This document shows, in pieces, positions 43,230-51,850 of a DNA stretch of 64,000 nucleotides. Within the stretch, counting starts at the first letter, position 1, and every line of letters starts with the position of its first letter. A model generated the notes under the pieces. The model worked only from the letters and a program-made list of their open reading frames with translations, ran no database searches and was not told where the DNA came from. Position numbers and translations under genes: made by a program. This DNA is from Phenylobacterium sp. (GTDB lineage Bacteria; Pseudomonadota; Alphaproteobacteria; Caulobacterales; Caulobacteraceae): contig NZ_SCVD01000038.1 of NCBI RefSeq assembly GCF_004297125.1, positions 1 through 64,000 on the forward strand. The letters are read 5' to 3'.

Positions 43230-43820
43230 ATGCTGTCCGACGGTTACCACGACGTCGATCCGCACAAGATCGTCACCGTCGAGACCTCGCTTGAGATGTT
43301 CGCCCGCCCGCCCCGGCGCGCCGCCTCGGCCCCCGCCGGGGCGCGCCTCGTTCGGCTGGAGAACGTCGGCGCCGAGGAATACCTCGACCTCTATCGCGCC
43401 GTCGGCCGCGACTGGCTGTGGTTCATGCGCCTGGCGCTCAGCGAGGCCGAGCTGCTCGCCATCGTCGGCGATCCCCTGGTCGAGGTCTATCGGCTGGAGG
43501 CGGATGGCGGCGTCGGCATCCTGGAGCTGGACTTCCGGGAGCCGGGCGAATGCGAGCTGGCCTTCTTCGGCCTCTCCCCCGGCCTCGTGGGAACCGGCGC
43601 CGGCCGCTGGCTGATGGAGCAGGCCCAGGACCTCGCCTGGTCGCGCCCGATCCGCCGCTTCTGGGTCCACACCTGCACGCTGGACGCCCAGGGGGCGGTG
43701 GCCTTCTACATGCGCTCCGGCTTCGTCCCCTTCCGCCGCAAGGTCGAGATCACCGACGACCCCCGCCACCTGGGCAAGTCGCCCAGGGACAGCGCGCCCC
43801 ACTTCCCGTTGATCGAATAG
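43230..43820 (+). CDS. GNAT family N-acetyltransferase
   Basis: A 196-aa acetyltransferase. The acetyl-CoA-binding motif A is in LSPGLVGTGAGRWLMEQA (about 115-132), and motif B is in AVAFYMRSGFVPFRR (about 160-174). Residues 45-110 hold the acceptor side. The substrate cannot be told from sequence. It is monocistronic, with a good ribosome site (AGGGGAGG) before ATG 43230. Confidence 0.87.
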   Translation: MLSDGYHDVDPHKIVTVETSLEMFARPPRRAASAPAGARLVRLENVGAEEYLDLYRAVGRDWLWFMRLALSEAELLAIVGDPLVEVYRLEADGGVGILELDFREPGECELAFFGLSPGLVGTGAGRWLMEQAQDLAWSRPIRRFWVHTCTLDAQGAVAFYMRSGFVPFRRKVEITDDPRHLGKSPRDSAPHFPLIE

Positions 43821-43829
43821 CGGACGCCC

Positions 43830-44558
43830 TCAATCCCCCGCCAACTGCCGCCAGCCGACCGCGCGAACGCGGTCGACGCCCAGCGCCCCGGCCAGCGGCG
43901 GCCGCACGAACATCCCCGCGAACGCCACGTCCCGCACGTTCAGCCCGCCCGCGTAGGCCCCGAACGCCGGCAGGATCACCCGCTCGCCATCGGTGACGAA
44001 ACAGCGCCGCCGCACCGTGCCGCGTGGCGCGCGCACCTTGGCCGCCGGGTGCAGGTGGCCCGCCACCTCGCCGGGCTGCGCGCCGGCCTGCGGCTCGTGG
44101 CGCAGGATCAGGCCCGCGACCGCGATCTCGTCCGCCGTCTCGCCCGGCAGCGCCTGTGGCCCGTCGGCGTCGTGGTTACCCACCACCCAGATCAGCGTGC
44201 GGCCCGCCGCCAGCGCCCGGAGCCGGTCGGCGTCGTCGCCCGCCAGCCGGCCCTCGGACTTGCGGTCGTGGAAGGTGTCGCCGAGCAGCACCACCACCTC
44301 GGGGGCCAATGCGACAACCTCGGCTTCGAGCCGACCCAAGGTCTCTCGCGTGTCGTACGGCGGCAGCATCTGGCCCCGCGCGGCGTAGGACGAGCCCTTC
44401 TCCAGGTGCAGGTCCGCCACGATCAGCATCCGCTGGCCCGCCAGCCACAGCGCGCCCGAGCAGCGCATCGTGACCTCGGTCCCCCGCACGCCGAGGCGCA
44501 AGCCCCCGCAGTCGCTGGCGGCGAAGGCATAGGCGAAGGGGATACTCACGTCGTTCAC
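43830..44558 (-). CDS. pdeM: Ligase-associated DNA damage response endonuclease PdeM
   Basis: A 242-aa metallophosphoesterase of the ligase-associated repair set. Motifs: MLIVADLHLEKGSSYAARG (DxH), VVLLGDTFHD (GDxxHD), WVVGNHD, and GHLHPAAKV. The family is always found with the Lhr-like helicase, an Lhr-linked ATP-dependent ligase and an exonuclease; only the helicase is adjacent here. The GTG start overlaps the helicase stop (GTGA), so translation is coupled. Confidence 0.92.
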   Translation of the reverse strand: MNDVSIPFAYAFAASDCGGLRLGVRGTEVTMRCSGALWLAGQRMLIVADLHLEKGSSYAARGQMLPPYDTRETLGRLEAEVVALAPEVVVLLGDTFHDRKSEGRLAGDDADRLRALAAGRTLIWVVGNHDADGPQALPGETADEIAVAGLILRHEPQAGAQPGEVAGHLHPAAKVRAPRGTVRRRCFVTDGERVILPAFGAYAGGLNVRDVAFAGMFVRPPLAGALGVDRVRAVGWRQLAGD

Positions 44559-47191
44559 GTCATCGCCTCTGCGATCAGGTCTTCCTCGGCCTCGGCCAGG
44601 ATCATCTCTCCGGCCTGGCCGGGCGAGCGCTCCTTGCCGATTTCCAGCAGGATCGGCACGGAAAAGGGCGACAGGTGCTCCAGGGGCGCGTGCCGGATCC
44701 GGCCCCTGATGCGCGCCAGCATGTCGCCCAGCCGCGCCACGTCGATGAGGCCGCTCGCCGCATCCGCCCGCGCGCAGCGCAGCAGGAGGTGATCCGGTTC
44801 GTGCCGGCGCAGCACGTCATAGATCAGGTCGGTGGAGAAGGTGATCTGCCGCCCCGTCTTCTGCTGCTCCCCCGGAAAGCGCTTCTCGATCAGCCCCGCG
44901 ATGATCGCGCAGCCCTTGAAGGCCCGCTTCATCATGAAACTCTCCTGCAGCCAGGATTCCAGGTCGTCCCCCAGCATGTCCTGGTCGAACAGGGCGTCGA
45001 AATCCAGGCCGTCCAGCGGATTGAGCGCCCAGATCGCCATCGCATAGTCGTTGCAGACAAAGCCCAGCGGCCCCACGCCCAGCCGCTCCAGGCGCCTCGT
45101 CAGGAGCATTGCCAGGGTCGTATGGGCGAGCCGCCCCTCGAAGGGATAGACCACCATGAAGTTGCGCTTACCCCGCGGGAAGGTCTCCAGCAGCATCTCG
45201 TCCTCGCCGACGATCCGCGAGCGGTCCTTCTGCGCCCCCAGCCACTCGCGCACGTCGGTGGGCAGCACGCTCCAGTGGTTCTCGTCGAACATCAGTTGGC
45301 GCACCCGCTTGGCCAGGTAGGTCGACAGCGCGAACTTCGACCCGCCCCACGACGGCATCTTCGGGTCCTTGTGGTTCGCCGGCCGCACCAGCACGTCCAA
45401 GTTGGTGACCCCCACCAGCTCCCACACCTGGCCCGCGAAGACGAAGGTGTCGCCGGGGTCCAGCATCTCCAGCATGCCCTCCTCGACCTCGCCGATCTTG
45501 CGACCGCCCCGGTTGCCGCGCATCGCAATCCGCACCGCCAGCATGGCCGGCGAGACGATGGCCCCCACGTTCAACCGATGCCGCTGCGCCACGTTGAGGT
45601 CCCGCACCTTCCAGCGCCCGTCGGGTAGCTGGATGATGCGCCGGAAGCGGTCGTAGGTCTTGAGCGCGTAGCCGCCGGTCGAGACGAAATCGACCACCGC
45701 CTCGAAGTCCTCCCAGGGCAGGTCGCGATAGGGCCCGGCCGAGCGCACCTCCTCGTAGAGCTCCAGCATGTCGAAAGGCTCGGACACCGCGCAGCCCATG
45801 ACGTGCTGCGCCAGCACGTCCAGCGCGCCGACCCGCGGCGGGTCGCCGTCCAGCTTGTTCTCGGCGATGGCTTCCCGCGCCGCCTGGCACTCCAGCATCT
45901 CGAACCGGTTGGCGGGGACGAACAGCGCCCGGCTGGGTTCGTCCAGCCGGTGGTTGGCCCGGCCGATCCGCTGCACCATCCGCGACGCGCCCTTCGGCGA
46001 CGCCAGCTGGATCACCAGGTCCACGTCGCCCCAGTCGATCCCCAGGTCCAGCGTCGAGGTGCAGACCACGGCCCGCAGCTCGCCGCGCGCCATCGCCGCC
46101 TCCACCTTGCGCCGCTGTTCGGCGGCCAGCGACCCGTGGTGCAGCGCGATCGGCAGGCTGTCGTCGTTCAGCCGCCACAGCTCCTGGAACGCGAACTCCG
46201 CCTGGAACCGCGTATTGACGAACACCAGCGCGGTCCGGCTGCGCTTGATGACGTCATAGACCTCCTGCATCGCGTGCTGCGCGGTATGCCCCGCCCAGGG
46301 GACGCGGCCCTCGCTGAGCAGCACGTCCACCACCGGCTCCGCCCCCGCCGGCCCGCGGACCAGGGCGATCGACGAAGGGCCGTGCGCCACCAGCGCCCCC
46401 TCCGTCTCGGCGCCGACGCGCCGATCCACCTCCCCCGCTGACGCAGGGGAGGAGCGATCAGCGCCGTTCCGCTCCTCCCCTGTCCCGAAGAGGACGGGGG
46501 AGGGGGACCGCGAAGCGGTGGAGGGGGCGCGAAGCGGCGCCACGACATCCACCGCCCGATGGCTCGCCATCCAGTTCTTGATCACCAGCGGATCGTCGAC
46601 CGTGGCGCTCAGCCCCACCCGCCGCATCCGCGGCGCCAGCGCCTGCAGCCGCGCCAGGTCCAGCGCCAGCAGGTCCCCTCGCTTGCTCGCGTGCAGGGTG
46701 TGGATCTCGTCCAGGATCACGCAGGACAGGTCCTCGAAATAGAGCCTGGCCCCCTCCCACGCGCACAGCAGCGCCAGTTGCTCGGGCGTGGTCAAAAGGA
46801 TGTCCGGCGGCTTCACCCGCTGCCGCTGGCGCCGCGCGATCCCCGTGTCCCCCGTGCGGCTCTCCGCCACCACGTTCAGGCCCATCTCCAGGATGGGCGC
46901 GTTCAGGTTCCGCTCCACGTCCACCGCCAGCGCCTTCAGCGGCGAGATATAGATCGTGTGGAGCCCTCTCGGCGTATTGGCCGGCGGCCGCTCGCTGAGC
47001 TCGATCAGGCTGGGCAGGAACCCGGCCAAGGTCTTGCCCCCGCCCGTCGGCGCGATCAGCAGGGCGTCACGGCCCTCGCGCCCCTTGGCGACCATCTCCA
47101 GCTGGTGCGTACGCGCCGACCAGCCCCGCCCGGCGAACCAATCTCGGAACCGGGGCGGCAGCAATTCGGCGGAGGACCCGGCGTCGGCCAT
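44555..47191 (-). CDS. Ligase-associated DNA damage response DEXH-box helicase (Lhr-like)
   Basis: An 878-aa superfamily 2 helicase. Walker A APTGGGKT (47-54), DEIH (161-164), SAT (about 195-197), motif V CTSTLDLGIDWGDVDLV and motif VI QRIGRANHR, followed by the Lhr winged-helix and core domains. Relatives are about 815-820 aa. The surplus is a 60-residue insert (about 218-278) between VDVV and RGPAGAEP in the linker between the two RecA domains. That insert is encoded by a dispersed GC-rich repeat and stays in frame. It is co-translated with pdeM. Confidence 0.93.
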   Translation of the reverse strand: MADAGSSAELLPPRFRDWFAGRGWSARTHQLEMVAKGREGRDALLIAPTGGGKTLAGFLPSLIELSERPPANTPRGLHTIYISPLKALAVDVERNLNAPILEMGLNVVAESRTGDTGIARRQRQRVKPPDILLTTPEQLALLCAWEGARLYFEDLSCVILDEIHTLHASKRGDLLALDLARLQALAPRMRRVGLSATVDDPLVIKNWMASHRAVDVVAPLRAPSTASRSPSPVLFGTGEERNGADRSSPASAGEVDRRVGAETEGALVAHGPSSIALVRGPAGAEPVVDVLLSEGRVPWAGHTAQHAMQEVYDVIKRSRTALVFVNTRFQAEFAFQELWRLNDDSLPIALHHGSLAAEQRRKVEAAMARGELRAVVCTSTLDLGIDWGDVDLVIQLASPKGASRMVQRIGRANHRLDEPSRALFVPANRFEMLECQAAREAIAENKLDGDPPRVGALDVLAQHVMGCAVSEPFDMLELYEEVRSAGPYRDLPWEDFEAVVDFVSTGGYALKTYDRFRRIIQLPDGRWKVRDLNVAQRHRLNVGAIVSPAMLAVRIAMRGNRGGRKIGEVEEGMLEMLDPGDTFVFAGQVWELVGVTNLDVLVRPANHKDPKMPSWGGSKFALSTYLAKRVRQLMFDENHWSVLPTDVREWLGAQKDRSRIVGEDEMLLETFPRGKRNFMVVYPFEGRLAHTTLAMLLTRRLERLGVGPLGFVCNDYAMAIWALNPLDGLDFDALFDQDMLGDDLESWLQESFMMKRAFKGCAIIAGLIEKRFPGEQQKTGRQITFSTDLIYDVLRRHEPDHLLLRCARADAASGLIDVARLGDMLARIRGRIRHAPLEHLSPFSVPILLEIGKERSPGQAGEMILAEAEEDLIAEAMT
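46427..46530 (+). repeat. Dispersed GC-rich repeat inside the helicase gene
   Basis: A palindromic repeat (CCACCTCCCCCGCTGACGC onward) ending in 37 bases (46494-46530) identical to 24483-24519. It lies within the helicase coding region and supplies most of the extra 60 codons. The full extra segment, 46358-46540, is 183 bp, a multiple of three. Confidence 0.85.
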
Positions 47192-47297
47192 CCCGCCGCT
47201 ATACCACGTTCCCGTTCCGTTTCACCTGGGTCGCGAAATCGCCGACGCGATCGGTAGGGGCTGGCGTTCGCCGCGGATTCAGGCTGGAAAGAGGCCG

Positions 47298-48017
47298 ATG
47301 CGTTTCAGTCTCGTCTTCCTGGCCCTCGGCCTCCTGGCGGCCTGCTCGCCCACCACCGAGAGCCAGGGCGCCCCGCAGGCGTCCCGGACGGCGCGCGGCT
47401 TCCCGCTGCCGGATCGCCCGGTGGCCGGCATCGTCGCCCCCGAATGGTCCTCCGGCCCCGACCGCGACGCCGCCGACGAGTCCGGCCAGCTGATCCGCGG
47501 GCTCCGGATCGGCCCCGGCATGAAGGTGGCCGACATCGGCGCCGGCTCGGGCTACCACACCCTGCGCCTCTCGCCCGCCGTCGGCCCCACCGGGACCGTC
47601 TACGCCGAGGACATCGTCGAGGCCTACATCTCGGGCCTGCGCCGCGAAGCCGAACGGCGCAAGCTGACCAACATCCGTATCGTGGTGGGCACGGCCGACG
47701 ATCCCAAGCTGCCGGCCAAGACCATCGATCGCGCGGTGCTCGTCCACATGTACCACGAGGTCGAGAACCCCTACGCCCTGCTCTGGAACCTGGCCGGGTC
47801 GCTGAAGCCGGGCGCCCTGGTCGGCGTCATCGACCTCGATCGCGGCTCCGGCAGCCATGGCATGCCGCCGGCCCTGCTCAAGTGCGAGTTCGAGGCCGTC
47901 GGCTACAAGCAGCTCTCGTCCGAACCCATGGCCGGCGGCGTCGGCTACCTCGCCATCTTCGAAGCGCCGAAAGCCCGCCCCAGGCCCCAGGACATCAGAG
48001 GCTGCAAGGCGGGTTAG
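47298..48017 (+). CDS. Exported lipoprotein-type methyltransferase
   Basis: A 239-aa protein with lipoprotein signal MRFSLVFLALGLLAACSP (lipobox LAAC, Cys16) and a class I methyltransferase core: GMKVADIGAGSGYHTLRLS (about 74-92), VYAEDIVEAY, IDRAVLVHMYHEVENPYALL. A SAM-dependent domain outside the cytoplasm is odd, as SAM is not expected there; many Caulobacterales have such proteins annotated as methyltransferases. ATG 47298 follows GGAAAGAGG. Its role is unknown. Confidence 0.82.
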   Translation: MRFSLVFLALGLLAACSPTTESQGAPQASRTARGFPLPDRPVAGIVAPEWSSGPDRDAADESGQLIRGLRIGPGMKVADIGAGSGYHTLRLSPAVGPTGTVYAEDIVEAYISGLRREAERRKLTNIRIVVGTADDPKLPAKTIDRAVLVHMYHEVENPYALLWNLAGSLKPGALVGVIDLDRGSGSHGMPPALLKCEFEAVGYKQLSSEPMAGGVGYLAIFEAPKARPRPQDIRGCKAG

Positions 48018-48034
48018 GAGACCACCCTCTTGCT

Positions 48035-48158
48035 CGTCATCACCCGGCTGGTCCGGGTGACCCATGATCTCCGCGGCGCCGAAATGATCGCAGGCGCCGC
48101 CGAGGGCTCTCGGCGACGCCTGCGATCATGGGTGGCCGGGACAAGCCCGGCCATGACG
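48035..48158. repeat. Nested palindromic dispersed repeat
   Basis: Outer arms 48035-48069 (CGTCATCACCCGGCTGGTC onward) and 48124-48158 (ending CCCGGCCATGACG), with an inner near-perfect palindrome 48086-48127 (GATCGCAGGCG ... CGCCTGCGATC). It lies between convergent genes and resembles the CGTCATCCC repeat at 27747-27848. Confidence 0.8.
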
Positions 48159-48178
48159 TTCTGTGAGAATGGCCGAGC

Positions 48179-48946
48179 TTACTTGCCCGCCGCTTGCGCA
48201 GCCTGTTCGATCACCGCCGCCACCGCCTTGGGCTGGGAGACAAAGATCGCGTGGCTGCCGTGGGCTTCGGTGACCTTGGCGCCGGCCCGGGCGGCCTGGG
48301 CGCGCTGCACGGCCGGCGGGATCATCTTGTCCGCGTCGGCGACCACGTACCAGCTCGGCTTCACCTTCCAGGCCGGCGCTGAGACCGATCCCGTGATCGC
48401 GGCCACGCCGAACGGCGTCTGCGAGTCGGCCATGAAGGCGGCGGCCTGCGGGCTGACGTCGGCGGCGAAGGCGGCGTGGAACTTGGCCTTGTCGATGATG
48501 GAGAACCCGTCCTGCGGCGGCAGGATCGGCGGCACGGGCGCGCCCGGCGCCGGGTTGGCCCCCAGCGAGGCCACCGACTCGCCGACCTCCGGCGCGAAGG
48601 CGGCCACATAGACCAGGCCCTTCACCTTGGCGTCGTTGCCGGCGTCGCTGATCACGATGCCGCCGTAGGAGTGGCCGACCAGGATCGCCGGCCCGTCCTG
48701 CGCCGCCAGCGCACGCCGCGTGATCGCCACGTCGTCGGCCAGTGACGCCGTCTGGTTCTGCACGACCGTCACCTTGTAACCGTCGGCGGTGAGGATCTTG
48801 TAGACGTCGGCCCAGCCCGAGCCATCGACGAACGCGCCGTGCACCAGCACGACATTCTTCACCGGCCCGGCGGGCGCGGCATGGGCGGCGCCGGCGGCGG
48901 CCAGGGCGACGGTGGTGGCGGCGAGCAGCTTGCGGAACTGGGTCAT
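48179..48946 (-). CDS. Secreted alpha/beta hydrolase
   Basis: A 255-aa exported hydrolase. The signal peptide ends AGAAHA (about residue 23). The oxyanion segment is VLVHGAFVDGSGW, the nucleophile elbow is GHSYGG (about 92-97), the acid is probably in VVADADKMIPP, and the His is in GSHAIFVSQP. It resembles the EstC/MhpC-type esterases. It is divergent from an OhrR-type regulator across an AT-rich spacer with two palindromic operator sites, so it is probably repressed by that protein. Confidence 0.88.
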   Translation of the reverse strand: MTQFRKLLAATTVALAAAGAAHAAPAGPVKNVVLVHGAFVDGSGWADVYKILTADGYKVTVVQNQTASLADDVAITRRALAAQDGPAILVGHSYGGIVISDAGNDAKVKGLVYVAAFAPEVGESVASLGANPAPGAPVPPILPPQDGFSIIDKAKFHAAFAADVSPQAAAFMADSQTPFGVAAITGSVSAPAWKVKPSWYVVADADKMIPPAVQRAQAARAGAKVTEAHGSHAIFVSQPKAVAAVIEQAAQAAGK

Positions 48947-48970
48947 CTGGGTCTCCGTTGGTTTATGTGG

Positions 48971-49045
48971 CGATAATTATTATCGCGATAATGAACTCAT
49001 AGAACCAAGCCCCAAGCCTTGTCCAGATAAAAGTTATCGCGATAT
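48971..49045. promoter_or_regulatory. Operator sites between hydrolase and OhrR-type gene
   Basis: TTATCGCGATAA, a perfect 12-bp palindrome, at 48980-48991, and TTATCGCGATAT at 49034-49045, with centres 54 bp apart (about five helical turns). An overlapping CGATAATTATTATCG lies at 48971-48985. The AT-rich sites stand out in this GC-rich genome and fit a dimeric MarR-family repressor controlling both divergent promoters. Confidence 0.65.
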
Positions 49046-49086
49046 ATAAATTGGCGAGACGCGCCGCTGCGGCGGCAGGAAGGCCT

Positions 49087-49530
49087 ATGATGACCAAGCC
49101 CCAACCGGTTCCGCTGGATGGCCAGCTCTGCTTCGCGCTCTATGGCGCGACGATCGCGATCAACCGCGCCTACAAGCCCATGCTGGACGACCTCGGCCTG
49201 ACCTATCCGCAGTACCTGGTGCTGAGCGCGCTCTGGGAAGAGGATGGCCAGACCATCGGCGCCGTCGCCGAGCGGCTGGCCCTGGAGCCCAGCACCATCA
49301 CCCCCCTGGTCAAGCGCCTGGAACTGGCCGGCTTCCTGACCCGTCACCGCAACCCGCACGACGAGCGCCAGGTCCAGGTGCGGCTGACCAAGAAGGGCGC
49401 GGAGATGCAGGTCGAGACCACCTGCCTGACCGACACCCTGCTGCGCCGATCGGGCATGACCGTCGAGCAACTGGTGGCGCTCAACCGGCAGGTCCAGGCG
49501 CTGCGCGACGCCGTCGCGGGCGCCGCCTGA
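49087..49530 (+). CDS. OhrR-type MarR family regulator
   Basis: A 147-aa winged-helix regulator of the thiol-peroxide-sensing OhrR group. QLCFALY places the reactive Cys at residue 15, with Tyr19, Tyr29 and Tyr40 at the positions that contact it in Bacillus OhrR. A second Cys at 113 would suit the two-Cys disulfide mechanism. The recognition region is LALEPSTITPLVKRLE and the wing is RNPHDERQVQV. ATG 49087 follows AGGAAGG. It should release the TTATCGCGATAA sites when oxidised (inference). Unlike the classical case, the neighbour is a hydrolase, not ohr. Confidence 0.88.
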   Translation: MMTKPQPVPLDGQLCFALYGATIAINRAYKPMLDDLGLTYPQYLVLSALWEEDGQTIGAVAERLALEPSTITPLVKRLELAGFLTRHRNPHDERQVQVRLTKKGAEMQVETTCLTDTLLRRSGMTVEQLVALNRQVQALRDAVAGAA

Positions 49531-50807
49531 TGTGCGACACGCTCGCCGCGCTCGCAGCCTCCACGGCGCGCGGCGCGACGCTGTTCGCCAAGAACAGCGA
49601 CCGCGAGCGCAATGAGGCCCAGGTCCTGGAGCTGTCGCCGGCCCGCAGCGGCCCGGCGGGCGCGCCCCTGAAACTCACTTACATCGCCATCCCCGACGTG
49701 GCGCAGACCTACGCCTGCCTGCTCTCCCGCCCGTTCTGGATGTGGGGCGCCGAGATGGGCGCCAACGAGCGCGGCGTCGTCATCGGCAACGAGGCCCTGC
49801 ACGCCAAGACCCCGGCCCAGCGCCGCCGCGCCCTGATCGGCATGGACCTTGTCCGTCTCGGCCTGGAGCGCGGCGGCACGGCGCGCGAGGCGCTGGAGGT
49901 CATGATCGAACTGCTCGAACGCCACGGCCAGGGCGGCGACTGCGGCCATCTGGGCCGGTTCTTCTACAACAACGGCTTCATCATCGCCGACCCCACCGAG
50001 GCCTATGTCCTGGAGACCGCCGGCCGCTCCTGGGTCTGGGAGAAGGTCGCCACGCACCGCGCCCTTTCCAACGCCTACTCCATCGGCGCCGGCCATGACG
50101 GCATCAGCGCCGATCTCGCGCAGTCCGAAAGCTACGACGTCGCCGCCCGCCTGATCGACGAGGCCCGCGACGCCATCAGTTTCGGCCGCGGCCGCTGCGC
50201 CCGCGGCCAGGCCCTGCTGGACGCCGCCGCGCCCGCCCTGACCCCCGCCGCCATGATGGCCATCCTCCGCGACCACGGCGACGATCCCGACTGGACGCCG
50301 GCCAACACCCGCAACCGCACGCTCTGCATGCACGCCAGCCACGGCCCCCGCCGCAGCCAGTCGGTAGCCTCGATGGTCAGCGAGCTGAAACCCGGCCGCA
50401 CGGTCCACTGGCTGACCGGGACGTCCGCGCCATGCGCAAGCGTCTTCAAGCCCTTCGTATTCGGCGCCGCGACCCCCGCCTTCGGTCCGGCTCCCACCGA
50501 CCGGGCCGACGCCGACTCCCGCTGGTGGCGCCACGAACGGCTGCACCGCGCGATGCTGCCGGACTTCAACGCCGCGCAGGCCGCCATCGCCGCCGAGCGC
50601 GACGCCCTGGAGGTCCGCTTCCAGGCCCGCATGGACCGGGCCTTCGACACGGGTGAGCTCGACGCCGCCATCGCCCAATGCTGGACCGAGGCGGACGCCG
50701 CCGAGGCCCGGTGGCAGGCGGCCCTTCCGCGGCTCGCCCCGACCGAACCCGCCGCCCATCGGCGAAGCTGGGCGCGGCTCAACCAGGCGGCCGGCTTCGG
50801 CCTCTAG
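49530..50807 (+). CDS. C69-family / secernin-like peptidase
   Basis: A 425-aa N-terminal nucleophile hydrolase-like protein. It begins MCDTLAALA, so removal of Met exposes Cys2 as the expected nucleophile. FAKNSDRERNEAQ (about 19-31), MWGAEMGANERGVVIGNEA and NAYSIG are the secernin/C69 blocks. It probably hydrolyses dipeptides or other small amides. It overlaps the OhrR-type gene by one base (TGATG), so it is co-transcribed with the regulator. Confidence 0.85.
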   Translation: MCDTLAALAASTARGATLFAKNSDRERNEAQVLELSPARSGPAGAPLKLTYIAIPDVAQTYACLLSRPFWMWGAEMGANERGVVIGNEALHAKTPAQRRRALIGMDLVRLGLERGGTAREALEVMIELLERHGQGGDCGHLGRFFYNNGFIIADPTEAYVLETAGRSWVWEKVATHRALSNAYSIGAGHDGISADLAQSESYDVAARLIDEARDAISFGRGRCARGQALLDAAAPALTPAAMMAILRDHGDDPDWTPANTRNRTLCMHASHGPRRSQSVASMVSELKPGRTVHWLTGTSAPCASVFKPFVFGAATPAFGPAPTDRADADSRWWRHERLHRAMLPDFNAAQAAIAAERDALEVRFQARMDRAFDTGELDAAIAQCWTEADAAEARWQAALPRLAPTEPAAHRRSWARLNQAAGFGL

Positions 50808-50905
50808 AAAGAATCGTCAACGCCGCTGACCCGTGATCGGCCGTTTCGGCGCCTTCACAGTTGCCGCCCCTCGTTCGGGCGGTGGTGCAAGGAGTGGGGC
50901 AAGTC

Positions 50906-51763
50906 ATGAGCCTGAAGCTGAAATCCATCGCGGGCGCCCTGTCGCTGCTCGCCGCCACCGCAGTGTCGGGCGCCGCCCAGGCCGGCTATTTCATCACGCC
51001 CTACGCCCAGCTGGGCTCGGGGTCCGACAACGGCTACGTCGCGAACGGCCCGAGTTCCGGCTCGGCCACGGTCCAGAACGGCGGCGAGGCTACGTCCGAC
51101 GTCGATATGACCGCCGGGACGATCAAGACCTTCCTCAGCTTCACCGGCCAGGACGTCACCGGGGGCGACTTCGGCCAGGCCGCCGGCGTCTTCGGCGACC
51201 GCGTCACCTTCACCGCCGCCCAGGGCAGCGCGATCAACTTCGGGATCGACTTCGACGGCCTGATCTACGGCTATGACGACGAACCCGGCCTCGACGACAA
51301 TTTCCAGATCGGCGTCATCGCCCGGTTGCGCGTGTTCGATCCCTCGGCGGGCGCCACCGCGAACAACTTCGCCGTCCAGTCCGGCGCCCTGGTCTCCGAC
51401 GACATCGTCCTGGACTTCAGCAACCCGGACTACTCGTTCTACCACGAGCTCAACGAGTCCCTGGCCGGCAGCCTGGTCACCACGGGCGGCGTGAACAGCT
51501 ACGACGTCTTCGTCAGCTTCTCGATCTTCTCGGCCATGAACGGCCACCCGGCCAGCGTCTACATGGACTTCCTGAACACCGCGACGTTCGGCATTACCGC
51601 CGACCCCGGCGTCACCTATACGTCCGAGGCCGGCCTGCTGGGCAGCGACATCACCCCGGCCGCCGCCGTCCCCGAACCTGCCGCCTGGGCGCTGATGATC
51701 CTGGGCTTCGGCGCGGCCGGCGCCATGGTCCGTCGTCGGCGGGCAGCGCTGGTCCCGGCGTGA
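50906..51763 (+). CDS. PEPxxWA-CTERM surface protein
   Basis: A 285-aa exported protein: signal peptide about 1-24 (ending GAAQA), a beta-rich body of about 230 residues rich in Asp, Gly and Phe, and the sorting tail PEPAAWALMILGFGAAG followed by RRRR. It is predicted to be anchored or released by an exosortase. ATG 50906 follows GGAGTGGGG. The body shares no clear sequence with the other two PEP-CTERM proteins here. Confidence 0.87.
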   Translation: MSLKLKSIAGALSLLAATAVSGAAQAGYFITPYAQLGSGSDNGYVANGPSSGSATVQNGGEATSDVDMTAGTIKTFLSFTGQDVTGGDFGQAAGVFGDRVTFTAAQGSAINFGIDFDGLIYGYDDEPGLDDNFQIGVIARLRVFDPSAGATANNFAVQSGALVSDDIVLDFSNPDYSFYHELNESLAGSLVTTGGVNSYDVFVSFSIFSAMNGHPASVYMDFLNTATFGITADPGVTYTSEAGLLGSDITPAAAVPEPAAWALMILGFGAAGAMVRRRRAALVPA

Positions 51764-51850
51764 GGGCCACGCTCCTAGATTGAGGAAAATTCACTTCGGG
51801 CGGCGCGGCCCACACCCTAAGCCTCGGGTCACAAGAACCCCGGGGGTTAC

